This document shows positions 10,920-23,206 of a stretch of DNA of 64,000 nucleotides, in pieces. The DNA is taken from contig JAKSZU010000013.1 in assembly GCA_026018925.1 (NCBI GenBank), positions 76,807,791-76,871,790 on the forward strand. Direction: 5' to 3'. The notes under the pieces are model-generated. The model saw nothing but the letters and a program-made list of their open reading frames with translations, did not search any database and was not told the origin of the DNA. The position numbers and the translations under genes are program-made. The DNA comes from Tupaia tana. Lineage: Eukaryota > Chordata > Mammalia > Scandentia > Tupaiidae. Position 1 is the first letter of the stretch, and each line of letters starts with the position of its first letter.

Positions 10920-11255
10920 GCAATAAAAATCTTTATTTCATTTTGTTAGCAAACTTTTATTGCCACCTCTCATGTGCCATACTTTGTGCTTGAAATTATT
11001 TCATTAGAATGCGGTCACATGGATAATAATGAGCAGAGGGAAGATCCAAAGTCTATTGTCTTTATATTACTTTCTTGCCTGACTTGTAGCATTAAAACAT
11101 GTCTAAAACTCAAATGTCAACAACAGGGAATATTAAGAACCATAGAAAAACCAGTCTCAAAGACAAATAGACTGTATACATTCATCAGTGCCCAGAGAAA
11201 AGGAGTAATGATTCTATATTTATTCTATACTGATTTTCATGATAAATCAAATTTC
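10920..11255. other. intergenic, nothing recognised
   Basis: A long open frame covers this stretch and the SINE that follows, but it has no family likeness and runs into the SINE. I take it as chance. Confidence 0.5.
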
Positions 11256-11512
11256 TTGGGACCAGCAGATTGTATAATGGTTATGTCACTGGATTCCCAC
11301 ATAGTTGACCACAGTTCTAGTCCCACATACACTGGCTTAAAACTCATGCCAGGTGTATGTGTACGCGTGTCCAAAATCCTGAGAGGAGAAGGGATTATGA
11401 CGTGGCCATTCTCCCTGGGGGGTGATTTCTTGCTTTTTCTCTTTGTCTCTTTCTGTCTCTCCAGCAAGGACACATGCCCTATAGCAAAAATCTCTCTTAC
11501 AAAAAAAAAGAA
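11256..11512 (+). repeat. SINE, long form
   Basis: Head GGGACCAGCAGATTGTATAA, diverged B box, body and tail ATAGCAAAAATCTCTC. First of a head-to-tail pair. Confidence 0.92.
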
Positions 11513-11520
11513 TAATTATT

Positions 11521-11772
11521 GGGACCAGCAGATAGTGTAATGATTACATCACTGGACTTCCATGTAGTCTACCATGGTTCAAGTACTGGACCTGGTAGCT
11601 TAAAACTCACACCAGGCATATGTGTGTGTGTGCCTAAAATCCTGAGAGGATAGTGGAGGAGAAGAGATTGTGGTATGGCCATTCCCTTTCCAGGTGATTT
11701 CTTACTTTCTATCTCTTTGTCTCTCTGGCAAGCACACATGCCCATTAGCAAAAACTGCTCTTAAAAAAATTT
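11521..11772 (+). repeat. SINE, long form, second of a tandem pair
   Basis: Starts eight bases after the A-tail of the copy at 11256, so it probably inserted into that tail. It differs from its neighbour throughout, so it was a separate insertion and not a duplication. Confidence 0.92.
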
Positions 11773-13535
11773 TATTATCTAGTAGGGTTCAGAAATTGGT
11801 CAGGGAATGCATTGGATAAGGGATATGAGCATTCTGATCAGTCCAGTCAGTAATGCAGAAGAAAAGACATTGACTTACCAGGACACATGGAGATGTTCTA
11901 GGTTAGATCTCTTTGGGTCCAGAACTGAGGAGTCTGTTAGCTTCCCTTTCCGGAAAATGTAGCAGTAATGCGTCTTCCACTACCTACACAACTACTACCA
12001 TCAGCTCTAAGCTCCTCCCTCTTGTGATAGAATCTCTTCACCAGTTTAAGTCCTCATTGAGCAAGGCTCATCTTGATCATGCTTTTGGTTTTCTTCTGCT
12101 CCCAGTACTTTGAATTGGTTATTTTATACATTTTAAAATAACAAGAGACATAGGGAAGGAGTTCGTCTTGCTTTTCTCTCTACACCTGTCTAACACAGTG
12201 GCTGTTCATAATAGAAGTGTTTTCACTGAATAAGCAAAGGTTTACTTTCTAGGCTCTTAAGTAGCAGTTGTGCATTCATGTTCAAAACACATTGATACAC
12301 CCAAATTGTTCATTTACATTTTTAATAGAACTTTCAATCAGTACTAACAAACTTCCATCTTATAATGATAATTATACCAATTTATGTGCTGTAAATATAG
12401 AAAGGTCATCTAACACTCAGTTGATAAACATATGACATAGGTTTAGCATAGTGGAAAGTGCTCCAGATTACAATCAGTAGTTTGAGATTCTTTGCTTATA
12501 ATTTATAGCCTCGGTTTTCTTGTTTGTAAAATAGTAACAAAAAAACCTGCTTTACTTTTCTTGAAGGAGTATTATAAGGAAAAAATCAGATAGTTATAGA
12601 AAATGCTTTAAAGATGAACACTTCACAAATAATAACAATAATTTGCTGCTATGTTTGGTAAATAAATTGGCTGTTCAGATTACAAATTCATTTGAGTTAT
12701 AGCTTTAATTATAGACTGAATTTAATTGAGTTAATTATAATACAGTTTCAAGGTATTCAGACTTACATATATAGTGACAAATTATTTCCACCTTCAAGAA
12801 AAACCAGGTACTTATTTATTTATGTCAGTATTCTGAATTAAGGTCAGGTTCAAAAAAAGATGCCAGATTTCATAGATGTGGTAGAATAAATATTTGTTAT
12901 GCAAAAGTTGTAATTGTTCCCCAATTCCCAGAGCAATTTAGAGTTAGAGGGAAAGGTCTGTGGAATAAAGAAACTTTTGGTGCATAAGAAACAGTGTCAC
13001 ACAGACTCAATTAAGACTGGTATAGGGAATGTATTGTAGCTGAATTAAGTCTCAAAAATAAAATAGCATCCTCTTGTTCATGTAACCATTGGAAACAGGG
13101 CAAATAGTTACCAAATAATTAGTTTAAAATATATTTACCAAAATGATATTAACTCATAGTAAGAACTTAATAATTCAAATAGTAATTATCAAGATAACAC
13201 TCTAGAATTTTAAAATGTTCTAGAAACTATGATGAAATGAATTATTTGTTCACTCTGTATAAAACACAGAATCATTTAACTTTTTTGCTTAATTTATCTT
13301 CACATGTGTGCATGTGTGTGCGTGTGTATGTGTTTGTATGGCCAGGGTTACCTGGCTTTGTAGAGTAAATAGGGACTCAAACCTAAGTCTCCCATGTTTT
13401 CTCAGCCTATCAGGCAAAAGCATTCAGGACACTACCATAGCATGGCCTATTTTCCTTCTTTCTGACAAATTAAGTTCATAAAGGAGTCATTGCCAACCTT
13501 TCTGGGGTGAAAACAAATGTATATTTATAAAGCTT
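11773..13535. other. intergenic, 1.8 kb without a recognised gene
   Basis: AT-rich single-copy-looking DNA. It contains a degenerate (TG)n run near 13303-13340, followed by a possible very old antisense tRNA-like stretch (13340-13447) that I cannot confirm. Confidence 0.5.
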
Positions 13536-15020
13536 TGATGAAAGAAATTGAATGAGATACAAATAAATGAAAAGATGCTCATTATTTGGAAAATTAATAA
13601 TATTAAGTTTTCTATAGTCCCCAATTCAATTTACAGATTTAATGCAATCTCTAAAAAAATAACAGTGGCATTCTTCACAGAAATAGAAAAAAGAATTCTA
13701 AAATTAGTATGGAGCCTCAAAAGACTACACAGAGCCAAATAAATCTGAGAAAAAAATTAAATTTTGGAGTTATCATGCTACCTGATTTCAAAATATATAC
13801 AAAGATATAGTGACCAAACAGTATGGTACAAGCATAAAAATAGATATATAGTCCAGTGAAAAAGAACAGAGAAAACATAAAAGAATACAGACACTTAAGC
13901 AACTGTTTGTTAACAAAGGTGCAAAGAACACACACTGGAGAAAAAATAGTCTCTTTAATAAATAGTTTTGGGAAAACTAAATATCCACATGCAGAAGAAT
14001 GAAACTAGACCCCTATTTCTATGTATAATAATAAAAAAAAACAACCCAAAATGGATTAGACTTAAGTGTGAAAAGAAAATGATAAAGGTACTAGAATAAA
14101 ACACAGGGGAAACATGACAATGGTCTGGGATTAAGACTTTTTTTTTTTTCGAGAAGTTTTTGCTATAGGGCGCGTGCGCTCGCCAGACAGACAGAGGGAG
14201 ACAGAGAGATAGAAGGAGAGAAATCATCCCCCAGATGGGATGGCCACGCCGCAATCCCTTCTCCTCCATTCTCCTCTTGGGATCTTGGGCACGCACGCAC
14301 ACGCACCCAGCGTGAGTTTAAACCACCGGGTCCGGGACGCAAACAGCGGTCGACTACGTGGGAGTCCAGCGACATAGCCATTATGCTAACTTCTGGTCCC
14401 AAGATTTTTTTTTTTAATAAAACCCCCAAAGCACAGGCAATAAAAACAAAAATAGGCAAGAGAGGTCATGTCAAACTATAAATTTTTTAACAACAAAGGA
14501 AACAAACAATAGAGTGAAATGACAACCTACAAAACAGGAGATACTTATAAACTATCATCAGACAAGGGGATAATATCCAGAATATGTAAGGAACTCAAAC
14601 AATTTAATAGCAAAAGAAATAATTCTATTAAAAGTGGGCAAAATTTCTGAATAGACATTTCTCAGGAAAAAAAGAAAAGATAGAGTGTATGAAAAAAATT
14701 CCCAACATCCTTAATCACCAGGGAAATGCAAATCAAAACCACAGTGAAATATCACTTCATCTCAATTAGGATGGCTTTTATCAAAAGAGTAATATCAAAT
14801 ACTCATGTGAACTCTTATGCACTTTTAGTGGGAATGCAAATTAATACAGCTACTATGAAAAACAGTATGGAGGTTTCTCAAAATATTAAGAATGAAACTA
14901 TTATATGATCCAGCAATCCAACTACTGCGTACATAATCAAGGGAAATGAAATCAATATTTCAAAGCATATCTATTATCTATAAAAGAACGGTGTTGTTAC
15001 TATTCCTCTACTTAAGATCT
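13536..15020 (+). mobile_element. old L1 fragment, ORF2 C-terminal half
   Basis: Recognisable ORF2 reading across shifting frames: an MEIQIN-like start, ATTTACAGATTTAATGCAAT, the region encoding GANKSGLEL-like sequence, GGGATAATATCCAGAAT, and TGATCCAGCAATCC near 14907. Broken by stops and by the SINE at 14140. It is of a different, older subfamily than the large L1 at 18.6 kb. Confidence 0.85.
14140..14400 (-). repeat. SINE, long form, inside L1
   Basis: Antisense full copy, CpG-rich, splitting the old L1. AAGA-plus-T-run sequence on each side suits a target duplication. Confidence 0.93.
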
Positions 15021-15035
15021 GAATGTAGTGAATAT

Positions 15036-15745
15036 TTTCATCTGTTCTCTATTACTTAATAATAATATCACACTGGATAATTTAAAAAGAATAAAAATTT
15101 ATTGAGCTCATGGTCTTCGAACTCCAAGATCAAAGAGCCACATCTAGTAAAGATGTTTCCGCTGGTGAGGATACTTGGCAGAATCCTGATAGCACCAGAC
15201 ATCCTATGGTGACAGAACAATAAGTTGTGTGTATATGTTGTGTATCTCTGTATGTCTACTCTGATCTCACTTGTTCTCTTTCTCTCTTTTTTTGGAGGGG
15301 AGAGATTTTTGCTATAGAGCACATGTGCTTGCTAGAGAGACAGAGAAACAGAAAGAGAGAAATCTCCCACCTGGGGGGATAGCCACACTGCAATCCCTTC
15401 TCTTCTCCTCTTGGGATTTTGGGCATGCATACACATGGACCTAGCATGAGTTTCAAGCCTCTGAATTTAGAACTTAAACCATAACCAGCCATGTGGGAGT
15501 CCAACAACATAACTATTCCTCCATCTGCTGGTCCCTCCCTTCCTCTCTTTATAAACTCACCAGTATTCAACCACGGAGGCTCCAACTTGATAACTTACTC
15601 TAATCCTAATCACCTCTAACAGGCTCCACTTCTTAATCATCTAGTCTAACTAGGTTTCCATCCTCTTAATATTGTTACAATGCCTTACCAAATATCAACA
15701 CATGAAATTTGGGGTGACACATTCAAAACCATAGCATTCTTTCCT
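15036..15745 (-). mobile_element. MaLR-type LTR (MLT1/MST-like), antisense
   Basis: Read on the minus strand it has the familiar MaLR LTR order: a start near GCTATGGTTTTGAATGTGTC, CATGTGTTGATATTTGG, GAGGTGATTAGG and, near the 3' end, AATAAATTTTTATTC before a TTATCCAGT-like motif. A SINE at 15285 interrupts it. Non-coding endogenous retroviral LTR. Confidence 0.75.
15285..15535 (-). repeat. SINE, long form, inside the LTR
   Basis: Antisense copy from the T-rich tail to CATCTGCTGGTCCC, splitting the MaLR LTR. Confidence 0.92.
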
Positions 15746-17100
15746 GGCTCCTCAAATAAATGTGTGTGTGTGTGTTACATGCAAAATACAAAGAAATATT
15801 CCCAATAGTCTCAAAAATCTTAACTCATTCCAATACTAACTCAAGTCCAATATCCACTGGGAGTCTGTGAAATCAAAACAAATAAGATCATTTCAAATAA
15901 AGTAGTGAGAGAAGCATAGGGCAGATATTCCCAACTCACAAGAAGAAATAAATAACATATCCCAAGCAGTTCATAACAACATAGGTCAAATATAAAATAT
16001 TAAAACTTAGGAATGGAGCCAGCAGGTGGCATGGTAGTTAAAGTGCAGGACTCTTATATGGGTGACTGCAGTTCAAGTCCCAGACAAGGCAGCTTGAAAA
16101 TCACACCAGGGATATGAACATGTGTGCCCAAAATCCTGGGAGGAGAATAGGAGAGAAGGGATTGTAGCATGATCATCCTCCTTGAGATAGTAATGTCTCA
16201 GTTTTTCTCTCACTGTCTCTCTCCTCTCTCTCTTCTGAGCACATGTTCCCTAAGGCAAAAATATTTTTAAAAAAGAAAAAAAAAGTAGGAATAATTTTTC
16301 CTCCATGTGATACATGCTAGATGTACTGGTGTTGAATTGGGATCCTAAAACATCAGGCAAACTAATATCATAAATTTGCTAAATTTAGCTAATGCTATGC
16401 TTCTCTGATTTGGAGTCTTGTGCTTAAAAATCTCCCAAACTGGTGTTATATACCAGTAGCTCTATAGTCCAAGGTCTCAAGGGAGCGCCACTCCTGTTCT
16501 CCCACTAGGTATAGGCCTTGTGGAGACTCTGTAGCAGTTCTGATCCCAGATTTCTGCTTGGCATTACGCTGGTAGGGTTACTCTGAGGTGGCTTCATACT
16601 GGTGACAGACTTCAGCCTAAGCTCCCACATTGCCTAAGATCTATTTTGAAATCTAAATAGAGGCCTCCAGGTTTCTATGGCTCTTGTATTATGTAAGTCT
16701 AAAGAATTACCACCATATGCACATCACCACCATCTGCTATCTGCACATTCTGGAGTAGTAGATGGAGAAGCAACCTTAACAGAAGATAGAGCTACAGTCA
16801 GGGCCGTTTTAATCATATAATTGGAGCCAAGAATCATTGCACTAGTATACAGGGAACAGAGTTCCGAGGTGACGTGGGCAGAAAACCCACCTCAAGCTAG
16901 TCCCCTGAAACCATTCTGCTCTTCCAGACTTCTGAATGTGTGATACAAGGTGAAGCGTTGTAGATGTCTACAATTACTCAAGGCCTTTTTTCCCATTGTT
17001 TTGATGAAAAGTACCTGGTTCCCTTTTCTCTATGCTAGTTTCTTTAGCAAGTTTGGCTACACTCTCCCAAATATACCTTATTATTCATTATATGGTCAAG
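15746..17100 (-). mobile_element. MaLR internal region, antisense, degenerate
   Basis: Adjoins the LTR on the side expected for its internal sequence. Stretches such as GGGAGTCTGTGAAATCAAAA and GAAATCTAAATAGAGGCCTC recall the MST/THE1 internal consensus, read antisense. A SINE at 16016 interrupts it. I see no second LTR and no coding capacity. Confidence 0.6.
16016..16288 (+). repeat. SINE, long form, old
   Basis: Head GGAGCCAGCAGGTGGCATGG, B box AGTTCAAGTCCC, body, CT-rich region, CCCTAAGGCAAAAAT and A-tail. Confidence 0.9.
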
Positions 17101-17114
17101 CTGGGAATTTCCCT

Positions 17115-17389
17115 TTTTTATTTCTTTCTTTTTTTTGGAGAGGTTATTGCTATAGGGCGCATGCGCTCGCCAGACAGACAGAGAGAGACAGAGAGATAGA
17201 AAGCGAGAAATCACCCCCCAGGTGGGATGGCCACGCCGCAATCCCTTCTCCTCCATTCTCCTCTAGGGATGTTGGGCACGCACGCACATGCACCCGGCGT
17301 GAGTTTAAGCCACCGGGTCTGGGACGTGAACCGCGGTCGACAACGTGGGAGTCCAGCAACATAGCCATTACGCTAACTGCTGGTCCCAC
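17115..17389 (-). repeat. SINE, long form, young copy
   Basis: CpG-rich antisense copy flanked by similar CCTTTTTT-AT sequence. Its tail starts GGAGAGGTTATTGCTATAGG. Confidence 0.94.
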
Positions 17390-17589
17390 CTTTTTTTATT
17401 TTAACCCTTCTTACCTTTAAGTCATTTCTTTTGACTTGATCTCATGGGAAAAGAAAAGAGGGAGAAAAAAAGAACAGAAAGTTATATTTTGTTTCACGTG
17501 CTCTAATTCTGACTTTGATCTACAGAGCAAATAAAGTTGTTTTAATTTTTTGTGATATTTATTTATCACATTAATTTAAAAATATTATT

Positions 17590-17832
17590 TTTTTCTTTTG
17601 GAGAGGTTTTCGCTTGCCAGAAAGACAGAGAGAGACAGAGAGACAGAAGGCGAGAAATCACCCTCCCAGGGGGGATGGCCATGCCGCAATCCCTTCTCCA
17701 TTCTCCTCTCGGGATCTTGGACATGCATACACACACGCCTGGTGTGAGTTTAAGCCATGGGGTCCAGGACTTGAACTGCGATCGGCTACATGGGAGTCCA
17801 GCAACATAGCCATTACGCTAACTGCTGGTCCC
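17590..17832 (-). repeat. SINE, long form, left arm only
   Basis: Antisense copy ending TAACTGCTGGTCCC. The right arm has no SINE at the matching point (about 39665), so it inserted after the duplication. Confidence 0.92.
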
Positions 17833-18282
17833 AATTTTTAAGTATTCTTTCTACACTAAATTTTCTGCATAATATATTTAATAACAGTGGGAATGCAACA
17901 CTGTGAAAGCACATCTTGGGATTTTACACATGAGAGATTAGTGGAGCTCTACATAGATAAATGAAGCTGGAGTCACAAAATTTGGATTTCAGATCATTTC
18001 TACTCTTTCATATACTGGCTGAAGAAAATTTAGCAAACTATTTCAACTTCTGTTGAAGTAGTTTCAAACTTGATATCTGTATAATCAGAATAATTGTACT
18101 AATTCATGATATTATTTTGGGAACCCAGTTAAATATCTGAAAGTGCTATAGATATGAGGGCAATTTATATTATTATTCGTGGGAAATTTCCAAATAATGT
18201 CAACAAAGAAAAACAAAAATTACAAAGTTTTTTTTCTGCTTATGTTTATTTGAATATTAATATCTTCAAATATTGTGATAAT

Positions 18283-18630
18283 GTAGACAGTGGTGTGGTA
18301 TAAATGTGTTCCCTAAAGTTCATGTGTTTAATTTATTATAACTCACAACACACAGTGTTGAAAGATGAGACAGTAAAGGGGAGATTAGATCATGAAGACT
18401 AATCTCATGAACAGATTAAAGCTGTTATCACTGGAGTGGATTTCTTATTGCAGGAGTGTGTTCCACATGAAAAGATGAGGAATGAGTTTGACTATCCCCT
18501 TCTCTCCACCTCTCTTACATGCTCTTGATCTTCTGCCCACGGTATGGCATAACCCAGAAGGCCCTTGCCCAATGCTAATCTCTCAAGCTTGGACTTCCCA
18601 GTCTCCAGAACTTTAAGAAATATATCTCTG
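18283..18630 (+). mobile_element. MLT1-like MaLR LTR, left-arm copy, 5' part
   Basis: Typical order: GTTCCCTAAAGTTCATGTG, a GAGATTAGATCATGA block, CACTGGAGTGGATTTCTTAT, GGAGTGTGTTCC, GACTTCCCAGTCTCCAGAA. The L1 at 18631 cuts it; the LTR resumes at 26387 and ends about 26440. The paralogous LTR is at 40140-40545. Confidence 0.8.
18615..18630. repeat. 16-bp target site duplication of the large L1 (5' copy)
   Basis: AAGAAATATATCTCTG here is repeated exactly at 26371-26386 and bounds the L1 on both sides. Confidence 0.95.
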
Positions 18631-18880
18631 GACCCCACTCCCATCTTTCGACCCCTGGGCCAGGAACTTCAAGGGAGGACTGCCCCCCGTAGCTTCAGCC
18701 CTGGGACCCCCTAGCCAGAGACCCCTCTTTCAGCCAGGAACACCCTCAGCCCTACTACACCCCACTCCCAACTTTTGACCCCTGGCGGAACCGTGCGCCG
18801 CACTAGTACAACACACGACTTTTTCTTTATTCTGCCTATTATTTTCTTCCCACTTATTTGGTCCTCATTTCCTTTATCTA
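18631..18880 (+). promoter_or_regulatory. L1 5' UTR, GC-rich part with a repeated block
   Basis: The block ACCCCACTCCCATCTTTCGA...CCCCTGG at 18632 recurs, with small changes, at 18759, a period of 127 bp. L1 5' UTRs carry the internal promoter, and in some lineages they are built of tandem monomers. Two partial units are what I can see here. Promoter function is inferred only from position. Confidence 0.5.
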
Positions 18881-19235
18881 CACCATCCCTGGCTGTTTAG
18901 ATAGGTCCAGAATTACTGTTCTGAAACATTCCAGTATTTTAAGACTCTCTGGAATCCTCCCTTTCACTGAACCACCTGCGAAGAAGGAGATACTTTTCTT
19001 TGTACACCTGAAGAGAATACTCTTTCTTGGATCACATTGCTAAACACAATAGAAGAGAAACTTTAGCTGTCTTCATTCCACAGCAAAAAGGAAACACACT
19101 TGCTCCTATTTGAGGAAACGTTCTCCTAAAAGGTTTTTCAAAGGGAACACATCTCCCAATGGTTAGAAGTAGAAGAAGAGTCTCAGGTCTGAATAAAGCA
19201 GAAAATATGTCTCCATCAAAAGAACACAGTAACTT

Positions 19236-19514
19236 TGGGAACCAGCAGTTAGCGTAATGGCTATGTCGCTGGACACCCACGTAGTCGACCGCGGTTCGCG
19301 TCTTGGACCCGGTGGCTTACAACTCGCGCCGGCCGCGTGTGCGTGCGTGCCCAAGATCCCGAGAGGAGAATGGAGGAGGAAGGATTGCGGCGTGACCATC
19401 CCCCCTGGGGGGTGATTTCTCGCTTTCTGTCTCTATGTCTCTCTCTGTCTGTCTGGCGAGCGCACGCGCCCTATAACGAAAAGCCTCTCCAAAAAAAAAA
19501 AAAAAAAAAAAAAA
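19236..19514 (+). repeat. SINE, long form, in the L1 5' UTR
   Basis: A young, CpG-rich copy flanked by the 15-bp repeat AGAACACAGTAACTT (19221-19235 and 19515-19529). It sits just ahead of ORF1. Confidence 0.97.
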
Positions 19515-19566
19515 AGAACACAGTAACTTCCTTCCTTTTCTTGAAAAAATAGAGGACGTTACCAAA

Positions 19567-20595
19567 ATGTCCAAGATAGAGTTTAGAACATTCATGTTGA
19601 ACAAATACTATGAGCTGGAACAGAAAAGAGACAATGAACTACAGGAGATGAGAAAGTCCTTCCACGATATGAAGGAAGAAATGGGCACGCTAAAAAAGAA
19701 TAAGACGGAACTATTAGAGTTGAAGTCTGTAATACAGGAAATCAAAAACTCTCTCGAAAGTATTAAAAGTCGATTAGACCGGGACCAGCAGGTGGCGTGG
19801 TGGTTAAGGTGCTGGACACTCCCACACGTCCGACCACGATTCAAGTCCTGGACCTGGTGGCTTGCTTTCCCACTTTCTCTTCCTCTCTCTCTCTGTCTTG
19901 CTCTGGTCAAATTAAAATAAATTAATGAATAAATTAAAAAAAAAGTCGATTAGACCATGCTGAAGGTCGAATCTCTGATGTAGAAGATAAAACTTCTGAC
20001 CTATAGAAAATCACCAAAAAGATAGAGAAAATAACAAAAAAAACATGAAGATAACATACGAGAAATACTAGATTCCATTAGATGTCCTAACATCCGAATA
20101 ATTGGTATCCCAGAAGATGAAGAAACTAATAAGGGCATAGAAAACCTATTCCATGAAATCTTGGAAGAAAATTTCCCAAGTATAGAGAGGCACTCAAACA
20201 TCCAGACCCAAGAAATACAAAGGACCCAAAATAGAATTAACCCAAGAAGATCTTCCCCAAGGCATATGATAGCTAGACTGGCTAAGACCACAGATAAAGA
20301 TAAGATACTAAAACTGGCAAGAGAGAAATGACAAGTGACTTATAAAGGTCACCCCATCAGGCTAACACTGGACTTCTCAATGGAAACAATGCAAGCAAGG
20401 AAAGAATGGGAAGATGTATTGAAAGTGTTAAGAGAGAAATAATTTCAACCAAGATTATTGTATCCTGCAAGATTATCCTTCATATGGGAAAAAAAAGATT
20501 AAAATCTTCTCAGACAAACAAAACCTGAAAGAATTTGCCAGCACCAGGCCAGCTCTCCAAGAAACCCTGAAGAAAGTACTGTTCCAGGAAAACTA
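19567..20595 (+). pseudogene. L1 ORF1 remnant
   Basis: Starts at the ATG of 19567. The first 70 residues are intact and contain a charged coiled-coil stretch (ELEQKRDNELQEMRKSF), as in the trimeric RNA-binding ORF1 protein. A short-form SINE at 19781 interrupts the coiled coil. Beyond it, the region for the RNA-recognition and C-terminal domains (20000-20590) has several stops and frameshifts. It would once have coated L1 RNA as a chaperone. Dead now. Confidence 0.9.
19781..19940 (+). repeat. SINE, short form, inside L1 ORF1
   Basis: Flanked by the perfect 16-bp repeat AAAAGTCGATTAGACC (19765-19780 and 19941-19956). Ends CTGGTCAAATTAAAATAAAT, the short-form tail. Confidence 0.97.
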
Positions 20596-21009
20596 AAGAA
20601 GTAACAGCCAGAAGCAAAGGAGTAAGAGTCAACTAAGACAATGGCCAACTTAAACATCTAAACCTCGGGACAGATCCATTAACATCGATAATAACATTGA
20701 ATGTTAATGGATTAAATTCTCCAATCAAGAGACACAGACTGGTTGAATGGATTAAAAAACAAAAGCCCTCTATTTGTGGCCTACAGGAAACCCACTTCAT
20801 GGATAAAGATATACATAGACTGAAAATGAAGGGTTGGAAAAAGATTTTCCATGCAAATGGGAACCAAAAAAGAGCTGGAGTTGCAATGCTAATCTCTGAC
20901 AAAATAGGTTTTAAAACAAAAACTGTTCGAAGAGACAAAGAAGGGCACTATATTGTAGCAAAAGGGTCAATCGATCAAGAAGATATAACGCTTATTAATA
21001 TCTATGCGC

Positions 21010-22230
21010 TGCTGGGACCATGCAGTTAACACAAGCTGAGTGTGAAAGAAGTGCTCCTCATGCCTAAGAGCAAGGACTTGGCTGAGGAGAACTGTTTGCA
21101 AGGTCAACAGTTTTACGAGTTCTGGACCTCACCTCCATTGTGTTGCTGTACTGGCCTGCACTCAATTTCTCTGCCATGGGCCTTATTGCTGTACCCCGAT
21201 ACCCCATAAAGGCACCCCCAGACTTACTATAACTTTTACAATAATCCTGAAGGAATGCGGATCCACTAAGGCAGTGGCTGCATAGGCTGCGGCTGCAAAC
21301 GGGAATTACTCCCATTACATTCACTTCTCCTACTGGGGATTACATAGATAAGCATTAGAAAGGTTTAGGTTAAAGCTACTAAATTGGCGAAACAATCTCA
21401 GTAGCTGGGAGGGGCTCAGGGACTCATCCACAAGGTACTGTTACCCCAAAGACCATGAGCCACCTTTAATCTCAGGACAAGGGAAGATTGCCATTCCCCA
21501 AGCCACAGCCATTGTATAGAGTAGCACGTAAAGGGTGCCAAGTACACAGTAACCTTTAGGTCAGTCATTAAGCTGCTCACAAAACCACATTCCTTTCCCA
21601 CGTAGACATTAAACTCACCTTCTTAGCTGTGAATTACCCTAAAGATAATATAAGTATCCCACTTTAGTACATACTAACCTTGTCTTTACTAAACCAGACA
21701 GGATTTATTTCTAGGCCCTTGTAATTGCTGCCACCTAGCCTGAGGCTGAAGTTCTCAAAAGCTGACCTGGGGCTCAAGTTCTCAAGCCAATCTGGGACTG
21801 AAGTGATCAAGCTGGTCTGGGACTGAGGTTATTAAGATTCCTGGGAGCACTCTCATCCAAAGACCCTCCCCGGTAATCAAGATCTAAGAAGAGAATGCAC
21901 CCCAAAAATGGACTTCCTCATTCTAAAAATTATGACTGTTTATACCTAAACAAAACAGATGTCATGTTTTATGATTATTGTTCCTATACTTTGAATGCTT
22001 TACCTTTTGGAGTAAAATCTTTCACTTACTTCCCCTCACCCATCCTACTCCTATAAAACTCCTTCTATAATAAATACACATGACTCCTGGCCATCAGGGC
22101 TGCAGTCTTGAGTTTACTCTGACTGTAGCCAGCTGAGAACATGCTAAGGGGCATTGAGGTCTTGGCCTAATTTTGTTCACCCGTGTCGCCTTCCTGTGCA
22201 CCCACCCCGGCTGGAGCACGGCTTCCAGCA
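21010..22230 (+). mobile_element. solo LTR of an endogenous retrovirus-like element, inside L1 ORF2
   Basis: A 1.22 kb block that interrupts otherwise collinear L1 endonuclease sequence. It begins TGCTGGGACC and ends CTTCCAGCA, fitting the TG...CA rule, and has AATAAA near 22070 after a TATAAAACTCC-like motif, then a GC-richer end, as in an LTR. The flanks ATGCGC and ACGCAC look like a 6-bp target duplication, each one base off ATGCAC. No internal retroviral genes. Orientation is taken from AATAAA. Confidence 0.75.
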
Positions 22231-23141
22231 ACGCACCTAATACAGGAGCACCCAAATATGTGAAGGAAAGACTGCTAGATCTAAAAAGGAGATAGACTGC
22301 AACACACTAATTGTTGGAGACCTCAACACTGCACTATCCCCTCGAGATAGATCATCTAGACAAAAAACAGGTAAAGAGATAAAATATCTAAATGATATCA
22401 TAAATCAAATGGATCTAACAGACATCTATAGAACTTTCCATCCCAAAACCTCAAGATACACTTTTTTCTGGCCGCCACATGGAACATTCTCGAAGATTGA
22501 CCACATCATTGGGCACAAAGCAAGCCTCTACAGATTCAAAAGCATAGAAACTATACCCAGCACCTTCACCGATCATGATGGAATTAAACTTGAGCTTAAT
22601 TCCAAGAGAAATCCTCAAAAATACTCAAATACATGGAAACTTAATAACCTACTCCTGAATGACTCCACAACTACTGAAGAAAAAAAGACTGAAATCAAAA
22701 GGTTCATGGAAGCCAATGACAATGAGGACACAAGTTTCCATAATCTTTGGGACACTGCTAAAGCAGTCATAAGAGGGAAGTTTATAGCAATTAGTGCACA
22801 TAAGAGGAACATGGAAAGAAGGCAAATGGATCACCTAACATCATGCCTCACAGAATTGGAAAAGCAACAGCAAAAAGATCCAAAAAATTCCAGGAGAAAG
22901 GAAATAATAAAGATACGAGCAGAAATAAATGAAATAGAAAATAAACGAACTATACAGAAAATAAAGTGAAAGCTGGTTCTTTGAAAAGATAAACAAAATT
23001 GATACACCACTAGTGAGACTTATTAAGAAGAAGAGAGAAAAGAACCAGGTGAATCAGATCTGCAATCAAGCAGGCAAAATAACAACAGACATAGTAGAAA
23101 TAAAAAACATTATTAGAGGATACTATGAACATCTGTATGCA

Positions 23142-23206
23142 AAAAAAAAAAAAAAAAGAAAAAAGAAAAAGAAAAAGAAAGAAAAAAAAAACAAAACAAA
23201 ACAAAA
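23142..23206. repeat. A-rich expansion in L1 ORF2
   Basis: About 65 bp of A-runs with AAAAG and AAAAC units, where other L1s have only a short A-run. It has no second element attached, so it is either local expansion or a lost insertion. Confidence 0.8.

Noticed and set aside
10974..11540. A 188-residue open frame
   Set aside because: Its second half lies in a SINE and its first half has no recognisable family. Chance.
19337..19552. Recurrent 60-80 residue open frames with a shared peptide (for example MCVRAQDPERRMEEKGLRR), also at 10739, 27710-27901 and 63618
   Set aside because: They are translations of the young long-form SINE. Similarity reflects recent copying of the repeat, not a protein family.
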